Source: Bacteroidales bacterium (GTDB lineage Bacteria > Bacteroidota > Bacteroidia > Bacteroidales > P3). From it: a stretch of DNA of 35,664 nt. Below the pieces are notes generated by a model. The model ran no database searches and was not told the origin of the DNA. It saw only the letters and a program-made list of their open reading frames with translations. The DNA lies in assembly GCA_024400415.1 (NCBI GenBank), contig JAKSMS010000018.1:1-35664 (forward strand). The letters run 5' to 3'. This document shows positions 9,001-16,755 of this stretch, piece after piece. The translations under genes were made by a program, and so were the position numbers. Each line of letters starts with the position of its first letter. Positions within the stretch are counted from its first letter, which is position 1.

Positions 9001-9210
9001 GGCAACACCACCATCAGCCTCCGCGGCGTAGAAGGTGAAGTTGTAATCACCGTTGTAGACATGAACGGCCGCGAGATCACTCGCGACGTGATGAACTGCG
9101 GCAGCGACTGCGTTAAGACCATGAATGTTGAAGGTCTCGCACAGGGCACCTACTTCGTACGTGTTCTCGGCGAGGGCATCAGCTCTGTTCGCAAGCTTGT
9201 CGTAAGATAA
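3055..9210 (+). CDS. Giant multidomain T9SS-exported surface protein with fibronectin III domains
   Basis: A 2051-residue cell-surface or secreted protein. Residues 1-22 are a signal peptide ending in VFA. After it comes an all-beta module (about 25-190) that appears again, diverged, near 738-915. Roughly nine fibronectin type III-like domains follow with typical T-G-L...Y...V/C strands, near 191-272, 429-519, 641-735, 918-1008, 1169-1262, 1442-1532, 1692-1781, 1782-1870 and 1871-1961. Between them lie four jelly-roll (MAM or cleaved-adhesin-like) domains near 276-428, 1009-1168, 1263-1441 and 1533-1691, and one CUB-like domain near 521-640. The C-terminus from about 1962 is a T9SS type A sorting domain (IYPNPTAG motif, closing QGTYFVRV and RKLVVR), normally removed after outer-membrane passage. 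No catalytic motif is visible, so adhesion or scaffolding is the likeliest role. Codon use changes along the gene (see findings). Own promoter and terminator: monocistronic. Confidence 0.93.
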   Translation: MKKHLLSLLALVALALPMQVFAQAHIVADGTNSNEYVPVYGYYLDDAQHNQIVYHDSLLTDLRGESIAKLVYYLSQLPGSSWTNTVTVRMMVVQEEAVINLLPSDSAQLVYTGGLAIEDDNLVFDLDQPFTYPATGGNLLVDIQTNAASYSRAYFYGVNVPNVVSMCTYSWETYPQSFLPKTNFYVSSGCERPGRVATLTDSNSATLSWVGNGAPTFLIVMNGQEYYTTDTFYVFDNLDANTFYSGSLYGLCPGGDSTEVRPFSFRTQCGTTVLPLRENFEGYGTNLPSCWNVVEAGSYTNYPYVSESASNSHSGNHALYCYGYYTYQYFTTPLILQPVNTLEAKFWGKIGSNYYYNEPVVVGYVSTVDSMENFVAVDTVVIANDSWQEFTISFADQSYAGQGHISFRAGSGSYAGFYIDDIEVRQINDCADPTHFVQTGTATGSVSLAWQDSIASSWDVVAVPSGSDPDNADLVESTSQTSITLTGLEDTVLYDFYVRANCGSGDSYWVGPIINYPNLYMMAPNSHDTVSMCGGVITDDGGITGTYAMNQNTTLVIRPTSDDQAVVINGSVSVYSDSYTETSLKIYDGEGTTGRLIANITTSNPNVSAASTTGAITLKFQTPDYYTEAGFAFTVSCQELSSCPDPYDVEVSSIAGASALVSWGYGNNNPNSFAITVTDTATNTVLNFSAADTVRSFLMTGLEQATVYHVTVEADCGESSNPVGTYFTTTCLAGGNIAVDETTLMLNSHPINPYYKYSTCQVLYTADELFGIVDTIYGVSLYADNLNIGLHGPRNVNVYIDTTSATSLATAADFVVMNSSALRYSGQLNIVAGVNTFMFDTAFVLPNHNTNLVVTFDDNTGSWSEEAFWAGNGGHSNRVLYIANDNQNVDPTVSGNGTAWTDNRPVITFITPCADASCVAPGLVVSSVQPTSITLSWAPGSTENAWSVEYRAMGDTAWIMAAATTSNTSHTITGLQPATQYQFRVGSLCSSEDIPYSVVSSFTGCSVITSFPFTENFTNFIASGAQDALQPCWNRGYTMPYYGYGYAPYINDYYYLSAPNSLLIDGYSDSWIALPEMGVSLDSLVISFAMYGPSNYYDYGLVIGAMTNPADESTFVGIDTVFYTGSNASDWQTVEVGLVGAPSNARHIALWSYMDGAYIDNISVDIANPCPHPLRFTATTVGPNDITVAWTDTADVNSYKVLIGTGDNLATVFDSTMVTVNSATFTGLNRSTDYYFWIYAMCNPGQSNALTGRVTTMAVSPLSLPITLDFEDTSDYVFNFIQRSGTNAWTIGDAANAGHSLYISNDGGVSNAYEHSTTVALAFTPVTIPYDSVYSVSYEWRANGESYYDKLRAALVPAAYDLTTASTYYGDYGNYSDGSVLPSDWIALDNGYMSLQNNWQNFNGEITLTAGTYNFVFVWTNDGSGGSNPPAAIDNIDFRLLTCPAPTNVAPTNVTASVIDLAWNAGSASSWIVEYGQAGFTRGTGTISTVNTPSFSATGLTSNTGYTFYIAPICSSTDTGAASAVTISTGCFDGAIDEFPWVEDFESGISCWSQEYVDGSYDWAISDGDNSTNYAYSGENIALFASHSDDATMLITPMLNLGNASGEVLMTFYHVQKLWTPDQDTLGIYYRTSMADEWHYVTSWSDNISTWQLDSVMLPNPSATYQIGFLGYGTFGYGVGLDSIVVYGPEGCGAPAITSSSATFETITLNWAGSASSYEVAIKPAADLNWPAATAVTTTTYTFTGLYPSTEYDVRVRTICDDGTISRWAERTGITTDSLPCFAPTNVVTSNATVNSITVAWTNDAQSIAQAWVVNVFNATTNIMDTVRTNPATINGLYDNTQYSVAVQAMCAANFGSDWSDTVTFTTTSCQAVSNVNVTDITTSGAKVTWTAGANETAWEVSYGEMDFAEGQGVTVAATTTTYVITGLQADSRYDVYVRAKCADGITSDWSPVQQFQTLGNSQGIDGVEGNYSLSIYPNPTAGNTTISLRGVEGEVVITVVDMNGREITRDVMNCGSDCVKTMNVEGLAQGTYFVRVLGEGISSVRKLVVR

Positions 9211-9241
9211 GCCTGGCGCTATAAGGCGCTATAATCCCCAA

Positions 9242-9272
9242 GGGGGAGTCTGTCACGGACTCCCCCTTTTTT
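9242..9272 (+). terminator. Rho-independent terminator of the surface protein gene
   Basis: GGGGGAGTC (9242-9250) pairs perfectly with GACTCCCCC (9258-9266), followed by six T. A perfect tandem duplication of GGCGCTATAA lies between stop codon and hairpin (9215-9234). Confidence 0.93.
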
Positions 9273-9354
9273 ATGACTCGTTGCGGTTTTTGCCGTGCTG
9301 CTATACTTTTTTTGGAAGCAGAGAGTTATATATGGGAATAATATCCTACAGAGT

Positions 9355-10071
9355 ATGAATGCGCTTTACGATCAGATCATGGCGAAGGCAGACCCCTCTC
9401 AGGTGGAGGGGCTTTCGCGATTCTTCAAATGCGGCCCTGGCCAATATGGCGAGGGCGACAAGTTTCTAGGTATCAAGGTGCCCGTCACCCGCCAGGTGGT
9501 GAAGCAGTGCTGGCAGTCCGCGACAATGGAAGATCTCGAGCGCTGCATCGCCAGCGAATACCACGAGGTACGCCTAGCCGCACTACTCACCCTCGTGGCA
9601 ATATTCACCCATGCTAAGAAGGACCTCTCGCTTAGGCAGCGCTGCATCGATTTCTATCTGGCGAATACACGCTATGTCAACAACTGGGACCTTGTGGACC
9701 TGAGCTGCTACCTGCTGCTTGGCGAGTGGCTCAAGGACAAGGACCGCACGCTCCTCTACGACCTGGCCCGCAACGGCAATAGCATCTGGGAACAGCGTAT
9801 CGGCATTGTAAGCACCATGCAGCTGATCCGATACGGCGAACTGGACGACACGTATGCCATTGCCGAGATCTTCCTCGCCAAGCCCATGCCTCTCCACGAC
9901 TTGCTGCAGAAGGCTGTAGGCTGGCTGCTGCGCGAGGCTGGCAAGCGCGATATGGAGCGCCTGCACCAGTGGCTCTTGCCCCGTGCCGCCACCATGCCCC
10001 GCACCATGCTCCGCTACGCCATCGAGAAGTTCCCTGAGCCCCAGCGAAAAGCCCTTCTTGCGGCTTGCTGA
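9355..10071 (+). CDS. DNA alkylation repair protein, AlkD-type glycosylase
   Basis: Cytoplasmic HEAT-like-repeat DNA glycosylase that removes positively charged N3- and N7-alkylated purines. The 238-residue length fits. The key residues of Bacillus AlkD (Trp109, Asp113, Trp187) have clear counterparts here: Trp111 and Asp115 in NNWDLVDLS, and Trp190 in KAVGWLLRE. The WEQRIG segment (about 155-160) carries the conserved arginine. I chose ATG 9355 rather than the upstream in-frame ATG at 9295 because family members begin just before the first helix, and the extra 20 residues (LLYFFWKQR...) are unlike the family. An imperfect T-rich promoter-like stretch lies at 9300-9315, but no exact -33/-7 pair. 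The gene stands alone, facing a convergent barrel-protein gene. Confidence 0.92.
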   Translation: MNALYDQIMAKADPSQVEGLSRFFKCGPGQYGEGDKFLGIKVPVTRQVVKQCWQSATMEDLERCIASEYHEVRLAALLTLVAIFTHAKKDLSLRQRCIDFYLANTRYVNNWDLVDLSCYLLLGEWLKDKDRTLLYDLARNGNSIWEQRIGIVSTMQLIRYGELDDTYAIAEIFLAKPMPLHDLLQKAVGWLLREAGKRDMERLHQWLLPRAATMPRTMLRYAIEKFPEPQRKALLAAC

Positions 10072-10103
10072 TGGGGGTATGATAATGCCCCACGAAGTGG
10101 TGA

Positions 10104-10145
10104 AAACAAAAAGAGAGAGCCTTTCGCTGGTGGGAAAGGCTCTCT
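10104..10145 (-). terminator. Terminator of the recQ/outer-membrane gene pair
   Basis: AGAGAGCCTTTC (10114-10125) pairs perfectly with GAAAGGCTCTCT (10134-10145). On the minus strand it is followed by CTTTTTGTTTT, a good T tract. On the plus strand only a short CTTATA follows, so termination of alkD from the other side would be weaker. Confidence 0.85.
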
Positions 10146-10169
10146 CCTTATATATATGTGTCGGATGGG

Positions 10170-11042
10170 CTAGAGGGCCAGCCTTATGCCGAGTTCGTGG
10201 ATCTTGACGCCGTTGTTGGCTCCGCCTACAAGTACAGGCAGGAGGTTGTAGTAGAGTTGTATGCCAGGGCGGAAGATGAGAAATTTCTTGCTTTTGTTGG
10301 TGCAGATGACGAAGTCGATGCGCCATGGGTTGAGCACCTTGGTGTTGTTGAAGGAGTAGTCCACGTTGAGTTTGCCGTCCACGATGCTCTGGTTGGCGAA
10401 GTGGTTGCTGACGCTGTAGCCGAAATCGAATCCTACGTAGCCGACGCGTCCCTCTTTGTGATAGAAGGCGAAGTGGATGGGCACGATGATGGATGACTCT
10501 CCCAGGCTGCTTTCGCGATAGAGGGCGTGGGTGACGCTGACGGTGTCGAGCAGGCCGGTGGCCTCGTTATATTTGAGGTTGTGGCTGAAGGTATGGTTAG
10601 TGACGCGCACTCCGATGCCCGACTCAAAGTCGATGCGCTTGGTGAGCGGGTAGTCGAAGTGGATGTTGGCGCCGAGGTTGAGTCCGCTGCGGATGTTGCA
10701 GATGTCCTCATAGTGGTCGATTCGGGAGTGGGCGGCATAGCCTACATAGGGGTCGACGCTGAAGCTGAATCCGCGGCCATAGTTGGCCTCACGGGCTTCC
10801 CGGCGGGCTTTCTTCTCGGCGGCCTGCTGGTCCTTGATGGCCTTCTCGTTGGCTCTCTCTATCTTGGCCTGTTCTTTCTCAATGCGCTCCTGTTCTTTGG
10901 CAGCTTCCTTGGCGGCCTTTTCAGCCTCGGCCTGCTGGATTTGGAGCTGCTGCTGATATTGGGCGGTGGTGTCAACCACCTGGGCTTTTGCGATACCTGC
11001 TGAGAGCATTATCGCAGCCATGGCAATAAATAGTCTCTTCAT
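10170..11042 (-). CDS. Outer-membrane beta-barrel protein with N-terminal coiled coil
   Basis: A 290-residue exported protein of no family I can name. Residues 1-20 form a signal peptide (AGIAKA, then QVV). Residues about 29-86 are a charged Ala/Glu/Lys/Gln-rich helix predicted as a coiled coil or periplasmic stalk. From about 90 to the end there are alternating-hydrophobicity strands with aromatic girdle residues (SFSVDPYVGYA, VGYVGFDFGYSV, IDFVI, FLIFRPGIQLYYNLLP), typical of a small barrel of the outer-membrane protein beta-barrel type, ending IRLAL rather than in an aromatic residue. The gene lies 39 bases after recQ on the same strand and before a strong terminator, so the two may share a transcript, though a functional link is not obvious. 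It could serve as an envelope structural or porin-like protein. Confidence 0.8.
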   Translation of the reverse strand: MKRLFIAMAAIMLSAGIAKAQVVDTTAQYQQQLQIQQAEAEKAAKEAAKEQERIEKEQAKIERANEKAIKDQQAAEKKARREAREANYGRGFSFSVDPYVGYAAHSRIDHYEDICNIRSGLNLGANIHFDYPLTKRIDFESGIGVRVTNHTFSHNLKYNEATGLLDTVSVTHALYRESSLGESSIIVPIHFAFYHKEGRVGYVGFDFGYSVSNHFANQSIVDGKLNVDYSFNNTKVLNPWRIDFVICTNKSKKFLIFRPGIQLYYNLLPVLVGGANNGVKIHELGIRLAL

Positions 11043-11081
11043 AATATATGGTTTTTTTGTACGTGTTTTCTCTGTGTAATG

Positions 11082-13289
<2,208 letters not shown>

Positions 13290-13340
13290 TATTTTTCAGT
13301 TTTAGTCAATTATATAGTCTCTAGTTTCGAAAAAAAGACG

Positions 13341-13348
13341 TAACTTTG
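13341..13348 (+). promoter_or_regulatory. Probable -7 box of the kdsD-lptB operon
   Basis: TAACTTTG matches TAnnTTTG. The expected -33 position (13318-13321) does not hold TTTG, so the match is partial. A start near 13355 would give a leader of about 113 bases. Confidence 0.55.
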
Positions 13349-13368
13349 CAGCGCTAATTTGAACGGAC

Positions 13369-13415
13369 AGGTGTGCCGTTTGGCTCAATAGTTCAGTCAG
13401 TTCTGCAGAGCACCT
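13369..13415 (+). other. Structured leader segment upstream of kdsD, with tRNA D-arm-like sequence
   Basis: AGGTGTGC (13369-13376) can pair with GCA (13405-13407) and CACCT (13411-13415), with GAG bulged, making a hairpin within the predicted 5' leader. Inside and after it, TAGTTCAGTCAGTT...AGAGCACC (13389-13414) resembles the D arm of a tRNA (TAGTTCAG...GTTAGAGCACC) with a few inserted bases. No complete tRNA cloverleaf follows. It may be a regulatory leader or a degenerate tRNA fragment; I cannot decide between them. Confidence 0.35.
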
Positions 13416-13467
13416 TTCGATTTTCAAAGTTAGCAATAATTATTGAAACTGCCAAATTATTTTTGCG

Positions 13468-14436
13468 TTGAAAACTAGAGAAGAAATAAAAAATATTGCT
13501 ATTCAGGTAATTGCTGATGAGAAAAAAGCTATCGAAAAGATGGCTGGCCGTATTGACAATAGTTTCTGCGAGGCTGTAGAAACCTTGTTTTTGGCCTCTG
13601 GACGCGCAATTGTGACAGGTATTGGAAAGAGCGCCAATATTGCCACAAAGATAGTCTCAACCCTCAATTCTACGGGCACTCCCGCCATCTTTATGCATGC
13701 TGCCGACGCTATTCATGGCGACTTGGGCATGATCCAGCCCGAAGATGTTGTAATATGCATCTCCAAAAGCGGCAATACCCCCGAGATTAAGGTGCTGGTG
13801 CCGCTGATCAAGAATTTTGGCAACAAGCTCATCGCCATAGTAGGCAATACCGATTCATACCTGGCCCGCGAGGCCGATATCGTGCTAGACACTACGGTGG
13901 ACCACGAGGCCTGCCCCAACAATCTGGCGCCTACTAGCAGCACTACGGCACAGCTCGTCATGGGCGACGCCCTCGCAGTAGCCTTGATAGAGTGCCGCAA
14001 CTTCACTGCACAGGATTTTGCCCGCTTCCATCCCGGCGGCGCACTGGGCAAGCAGCTCTATATGCGCGTGGCCGACCTATATGTGCAGAACGAGAAGCCA
14101 CAGGTGCCTCCTACCGCAACGATACGCGACACCATCCTTGAGATGACCTCTAAGCGGCTGGGCTGCGCCGTGGTGGTAGAGAACAATCGTCCGGCAGGCA
14201 TCATCACCGATGGCGACCTGCGCCGCATGATGAAGGGCAACGAGACCTTCGGCCACCTTACTGCTGGCGACATCATGTCGCGCTCGCCTAAGCATATTGT
14301 TGATACTGAATATGCAGTGAATGCCCTGCACCTGATGCGCACCAATTCGATCACCCAGCTGATAGTTACCTCGGCCGACGGCACTTACTTAGGAGTGCTG
14401 CACCTGCACGACATCCTCAGAGAGGGCATTATCTAG
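13468..14436 (+). CDS. kdsD: D-arabinose 5-phosphate isomerase (KdsD/KpsF family)
   Basis: Cytoplasmic isomerase converting ribulose 5-phosphate to arabinose 5-phosphate, the first dedicated step to Kdo and so to LPS. The 322-residue protein has an N-terminal SIS sugar-isomerase domain (about 35-180) and two C-terminal CBS domains (about 200-320). All four catalytic residues of E. coli KdsD (Lys59, Glu111, Glu152, His193) appear at a constant offset of five: Lys54 in GKSA, Glu106 in SGNTPE, Glu147 in DHEACP and His188 in FHPGG. The start codon is TTG at 13468: the N-terminus MKTREEIKN fits the family, an in-frame stop lies upstream at 13444-13446, and the next ATG (13540) would remove a conserved helix. 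lptB follows after 15 bases, an LPS operon. Confidence 0.95.
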   Translation: MKTREEIKNIAIQVIADEKKAIEKMAGRIDNSFCEAVETLFLASGRAIVTGIGKSANIATKIVSTLNSTGTPAIFMHAADAIHGDLGMIQPEDVVICISKSGNTPEIKVLVPLIKNFGNKLIAIVGNTDSYLAREADIVLDTTVDHEACPNNLAPTSSTTAQLVMGDALAVALIECRNFTAQDFARFHPGGALGKQLYMRVADLYVQNEKPQVPPTATIRDTILEMTSKRLGCAVVVENNRPAGIITDGDLRRMMKGNETFGHLTAGDIMSRSPKHIVDTEYAVNALHLMRTNSITQLIVTSADGTYLGVLHLHDILREGII

Positions 14437-14451
14437 CCAAAAAGTAGACTT

Positions 14452-15219
14452 ATGGAACTAAGAACCGAAAATATTGTCAAGAAATATCACAGCCGCACCG
14501 TGGTGAACAGCGTGAACGTGAGTGTGAAGCAGGGCGAGATAGTGGGTCTGCTAGGGCCCAACGGCGCCGGCAAGACCACCACATTCTATATGATCGTGGG
14601 CATTATCAAACCTTTCAGCGGGCGAGTGTTCCTAGACGATAGGGAGATTACCGAGATGCCTATGTACCAGCGCGCAAAGCTCGGCGTGGGCTATCTGGCC
14701 CAAGAGGCATCAGTGTTTCGCCAGCTGAGCGTGGAGGACAATATCTACTCCATACTCCAGTTCAGAAAAGACCTCGACAAGCAGGCCCGATTGGAAAAGC
14801 TGGAGAGCCTCATCAAAGAATTCAGCCTAGAGAAGATACGCAAGTCTAAGGGCATACAGCTCTCAGGAGGCGAGCGCCGCCGCACCGAGATAGCCCGCGC
14901 CCTGGCCAACGACCCCAGCTTCCTGCTGCTCGACGAGCCTTTCGCCGGCGTAGACCCTATTGCCGTGCAGGACATCCAAGACATTGTGGCCCACCTCAAG
15001 GAACGCAATATCGGCATCCTGATCACCGACCACAACGTCAACGAGACCCTCCGCATCACCGACCGCGCCTATCTGCTCTACGAAGGTTCGGTGCTCCACC
15101 ACGGCATACCTGAGGATATGGCCAACGACCCCGACGTGAGGGAGAAATACCTGGGTCGCGACTTCGAATGGCGAGGCCGCAAGCAGACCAAGGCCCTCGG
15201 CGAACAAACAGAACAATAG
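14452..15219 (+). CDS. lptB: LPS export ABC transporter ATP-binding protein LptB
   Basis: ATPase that powers extraction of LPS from the inner membrane together with LptF and LptG, feeding the Lpt bridge. The 255 residues contain Walker A GPNGAGKTT (35-43), the signature LSGGE (137-141, in LSGGERRR as usual for LptB), Walker B LLLDEP (158-163) followed by FAGVDP, and the switch histidine 194 in ITDHNV. The length is slightly over E. coli LptB (241) because of a polar C-terminal tail (RKQTKALGEQTEQ), common in this phylum. It follows kdsD by 15 bases and is followed by the DUF6873-like gene after five bases, so all three are probably co-transcribed. lptF/lptG are not in the window; lptE is, far away at 34529. 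Confidence 0.96.
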   Translation: MELRTENIVKKYHSRTVVNSVNVSVKQGEIVGLLGPNGAGKTTTFYMIVGIIKPFSGRVFLDDREITEMPMYQRAKLGVGYLAQEASVFRQLSVEDNIYSILQFRKDLDKQARLEKLESLIKEFSLEKIRKSKGIQLSGGERRRTEIARALANDPSFLLLDEPFAGVDPIAVQDIQDIVAHLKERNIGILITDHNVNETLRITDRAYLLYEGSVLHHGIPEDMANDPDVREKYLGRDFEWRGRKQTKALGEQTEQ

Positions 15220-15224
15220 CGGCT

Positions 15225-15908
15225 ATGACCGTGATGGCCAACAGCGAGATGCCAGCCTCGGCGATGAGCGCTCTGATGCGCTACGCCGAGGCTGTGCCAT
15301 TCCATGTGCCAGGCTTTGCCTACCCCCATTTGGCCGGCCACGCAGACCTCTTTGCCACTCCCGGCAGCGAGTGGGTGGTGGCACCCAATATGCCCCAGCA
15401 GTATAGGCAGGCGCTTAGCCAGAGAGGCATCCCATGGATAGAAGGAACAGTCGAAGTGGGAGCCGACACAGCCACCCTGGGAGCCTACAATGTGGCTGTC
15501 GGCGACAGCCTGATGATAGGCAATCTAGAGCGTATAGACCCCGAGGTGAGGCGCCGCCACAAGCATCAGGCAGTGGCCGTGAAGCAGGGCATGTGCCGCT
15601 GCGCAGCATTGATTCTCGACCGCAGCCATGTCATTACCTCCGATGGCGGAGTGGCCAAGGCGCTGGCAGCGTCCGGAGTGGGATGCCTGCTGGTAGAGTC
15701 CGATCCTATTCAGTTGCCAGGCTATAGGAGCGGATGTTTTGGCGGCTGCTGCGGCATCCGGGGGAAAAGATTGTTCTTGGTAGGTTCGCTGCGTCATCAT
15801 CCACAAGGCCAAGCAATACGCAGCTATGTGGCCCAGACACATATCGCTGAGATAGTGGAACTTTACGACGGTCCCCTCTGCGATGTAGGCAGCCTCTTCT
15901 TCTTTTAG
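15225..15908 (+). CDS. DUF6873-like protein with predicted GME (guanidino-modifying) fold
   Basis: A 227-residue soluble protein. The central and C-terminal parts (VAVKQGMCRCAALILD, ITSDGGVAKAL, LPGYRSGCFGGCCG, then LFLVGSLRHHPQG) follow the pattern I recall for DUF6873, a family predicted to adopt the alpha/beta-propeller fold of guanidino-group-modifying enzymes such as dimethylarginine hydrolase. There is no experimentally known reaction. The cysteine cluster GCFGGCCG at about residues 169-176 is notable, since GME enzymes use a nucleophilic cysteine, but I cannot assign the catalytic one. Start ATG 15225 lies five bases after the lptB stop; an earlier in-frame start would overlap lptB by about 50 bases. 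The assignment rests on remembered motif order, not a search; the position in an LPS operon may be incidental. Confidence 0.65.
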   Translation: MTVMANSEMPASAMSALMRYAEAVPFHVPGFAYPHLAGHADLFATPGSEWVVAPNMPQQYRQALSQRGIPWIEGTVEVGADTATLGAYNVAVGDSLMIGNLERIDPEVRRRHKHQAVAVKQGMCRCAALILDRSHVITSDGGVAKALAASGVGCLLVESDPIQLPGYRSGCFGGCCGIRGKRLFLVGSLRHHPQGQAIRSYVAQTHIAEIVELYDGPLCDVGSLFFF

Positions 15909-16043
15909 AGCAACGATTGAGCCGACAACTACTAAACAACCCCAATAGACAATAAGTAAATAAAACACAGTCCTAAAACAAGCCAGAGTGAAATTTTTTT
16001 TAGCCTCCGCATACTAAATATTGAAAAAAAACGTAGAAAAATT

Positions 16044-16073
16044 TTGCTGGTTTCAAAAAAAGTAGTACTTTTG
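16044..16073 (+). promoter_or_regulatory. Promoter of the sigma factor-purD pair
   Basis: TACTTTTG (16066-16073) matches TAnnTTTG, and TTG at 16044-16046 (in a TTTTG run) lies exactly 19 bases upstream. Transcription should start near 16080, giving a leader of about 75 bases. Confidence 0.85.
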
Positions 16074-16145
16074 CACTCGAATTGATGTCGAACAAAAACC
16101 TAAAACTATAGAGAAAGACTATTATCAGTTCTTAACCAAAATCAT

Positions 16146-16151
16146 AGGAGG
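16146..16151 (+). promoter_or_regulatory. Strong Shine-Dalgarno site before the sigma factor gene
   Basis: AGGAGG, four bases before ATG 16156, is a full anti-16S complement. Bacteroidota genes generally lack such sites and the other starts in this window show nothing comparable, so this one is unusual and fixes the start codon. Confidence 0.8.
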
Positions 16152-16155
16152 ATCT

Positions 16156-16746
16156 ATGAACGTACAAATTGAAAACCTGTCGGATATCGAGTTGATCCAG
16201 GGTTATAGAGATGGTAATTACGCCTGCTTCGAGGCACTATTGGAAAGATACCAGACCAAGGTATACGGCTATATCTTTTCAGTTGTCAAGGACAAAGACG
16301 TGGCTGATGATATCTTTCAAGACACATTCTTCAAAGTGATTGTAACCATCAATTCTGGCCAGTACAAGGATGAAAATAAGTTCATCCACTGGGTGATGAG
16401 AATATCCCACAACCTGATTGTAGACTACTTCCGCCGCGGCAACAAGATGCCCATGGTGCCCAATCGTCCAGACTGCGACGTGATAGAGACGCTCAAGATT
16501 CAAGACGAGAACGTCGAGCGCCAGATTATTCGCAAGCAGACCAATCAGAATATCCGCAAACTCATCAAGATGCTGCCCCCAGAGCAGCGCCGCGTAGTGA
16601 TTCTGCGCCACTATGGCAAGTGCGACTTCAAGGACATTGCCGCCCGCACAGGCGTGAGCATCAATACCGCTCTCGGCCGTATGCGCTATGCAATCATCAA
16701 CCTTCGCCGCCTCGCTAAAGAAAACAATATCTACATAGAACTATAA
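16156..16746 (+). CDS. RNA polymerase sigma factor, ECF type
   Basis: Group 4 (extracytoplasmic-function) sigma factor of 196 residues that would redirect RNA polymerase to a small regulon. Region 2 spans about 20-95, with the core-binding/-10 helices (VYGYIFSVVKDKDVADDIFQ, FIHWVMRISHNLIVDYFRR). Region 4 at about 138-187 has the helix-turn-helix DFKDIAARTGVSINTALGRM. The linker is short, as expected. No anti-sigma factor or TonB/SusC-type receptor gene is adjacent, unlike most Bacteroidota ECF genes; instead purD follows after nine bases. A textbook promoter and a strong Shine-Dalgarno site precede it, suggesting high, steady expression rather than autoregulated low expression. Its target genes cannot be told from the window. 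Confidence 0.93.
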   Translation: MNVQIENLSDIELIQGYRDGNYACFEALLERYQTKVYGYIFSVVKDKDVADDIFQDTFFKVIVTINSGQYKDENKFIHWVMRISHNLIVDYFRRGNKMPMVPNRPDCDVIETLKIQDENVERQIIRKQTNQNIRKLIKMLPPEQRRVVILRHYGKCDFKDIAARTGVSINTALGRMRYAIINLRRLAKENNIYIEL

Positions 16747-16755
16747 CAGTCCCCC

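Noticed and set aside
9583..10326. 247-codon minus-strand frame spanning alkD and the intergenic hairpin
   Set aside because: It crosses a terminator and has no family pattern, whereas alkD keeps all catalytic residues.
13382..13434. Complete tRNA gene upstream of kdsD
   Set aside because: Only a D-arm-like portion is present; there is no proper anticodon arm, T arm or closing acceptor strand.
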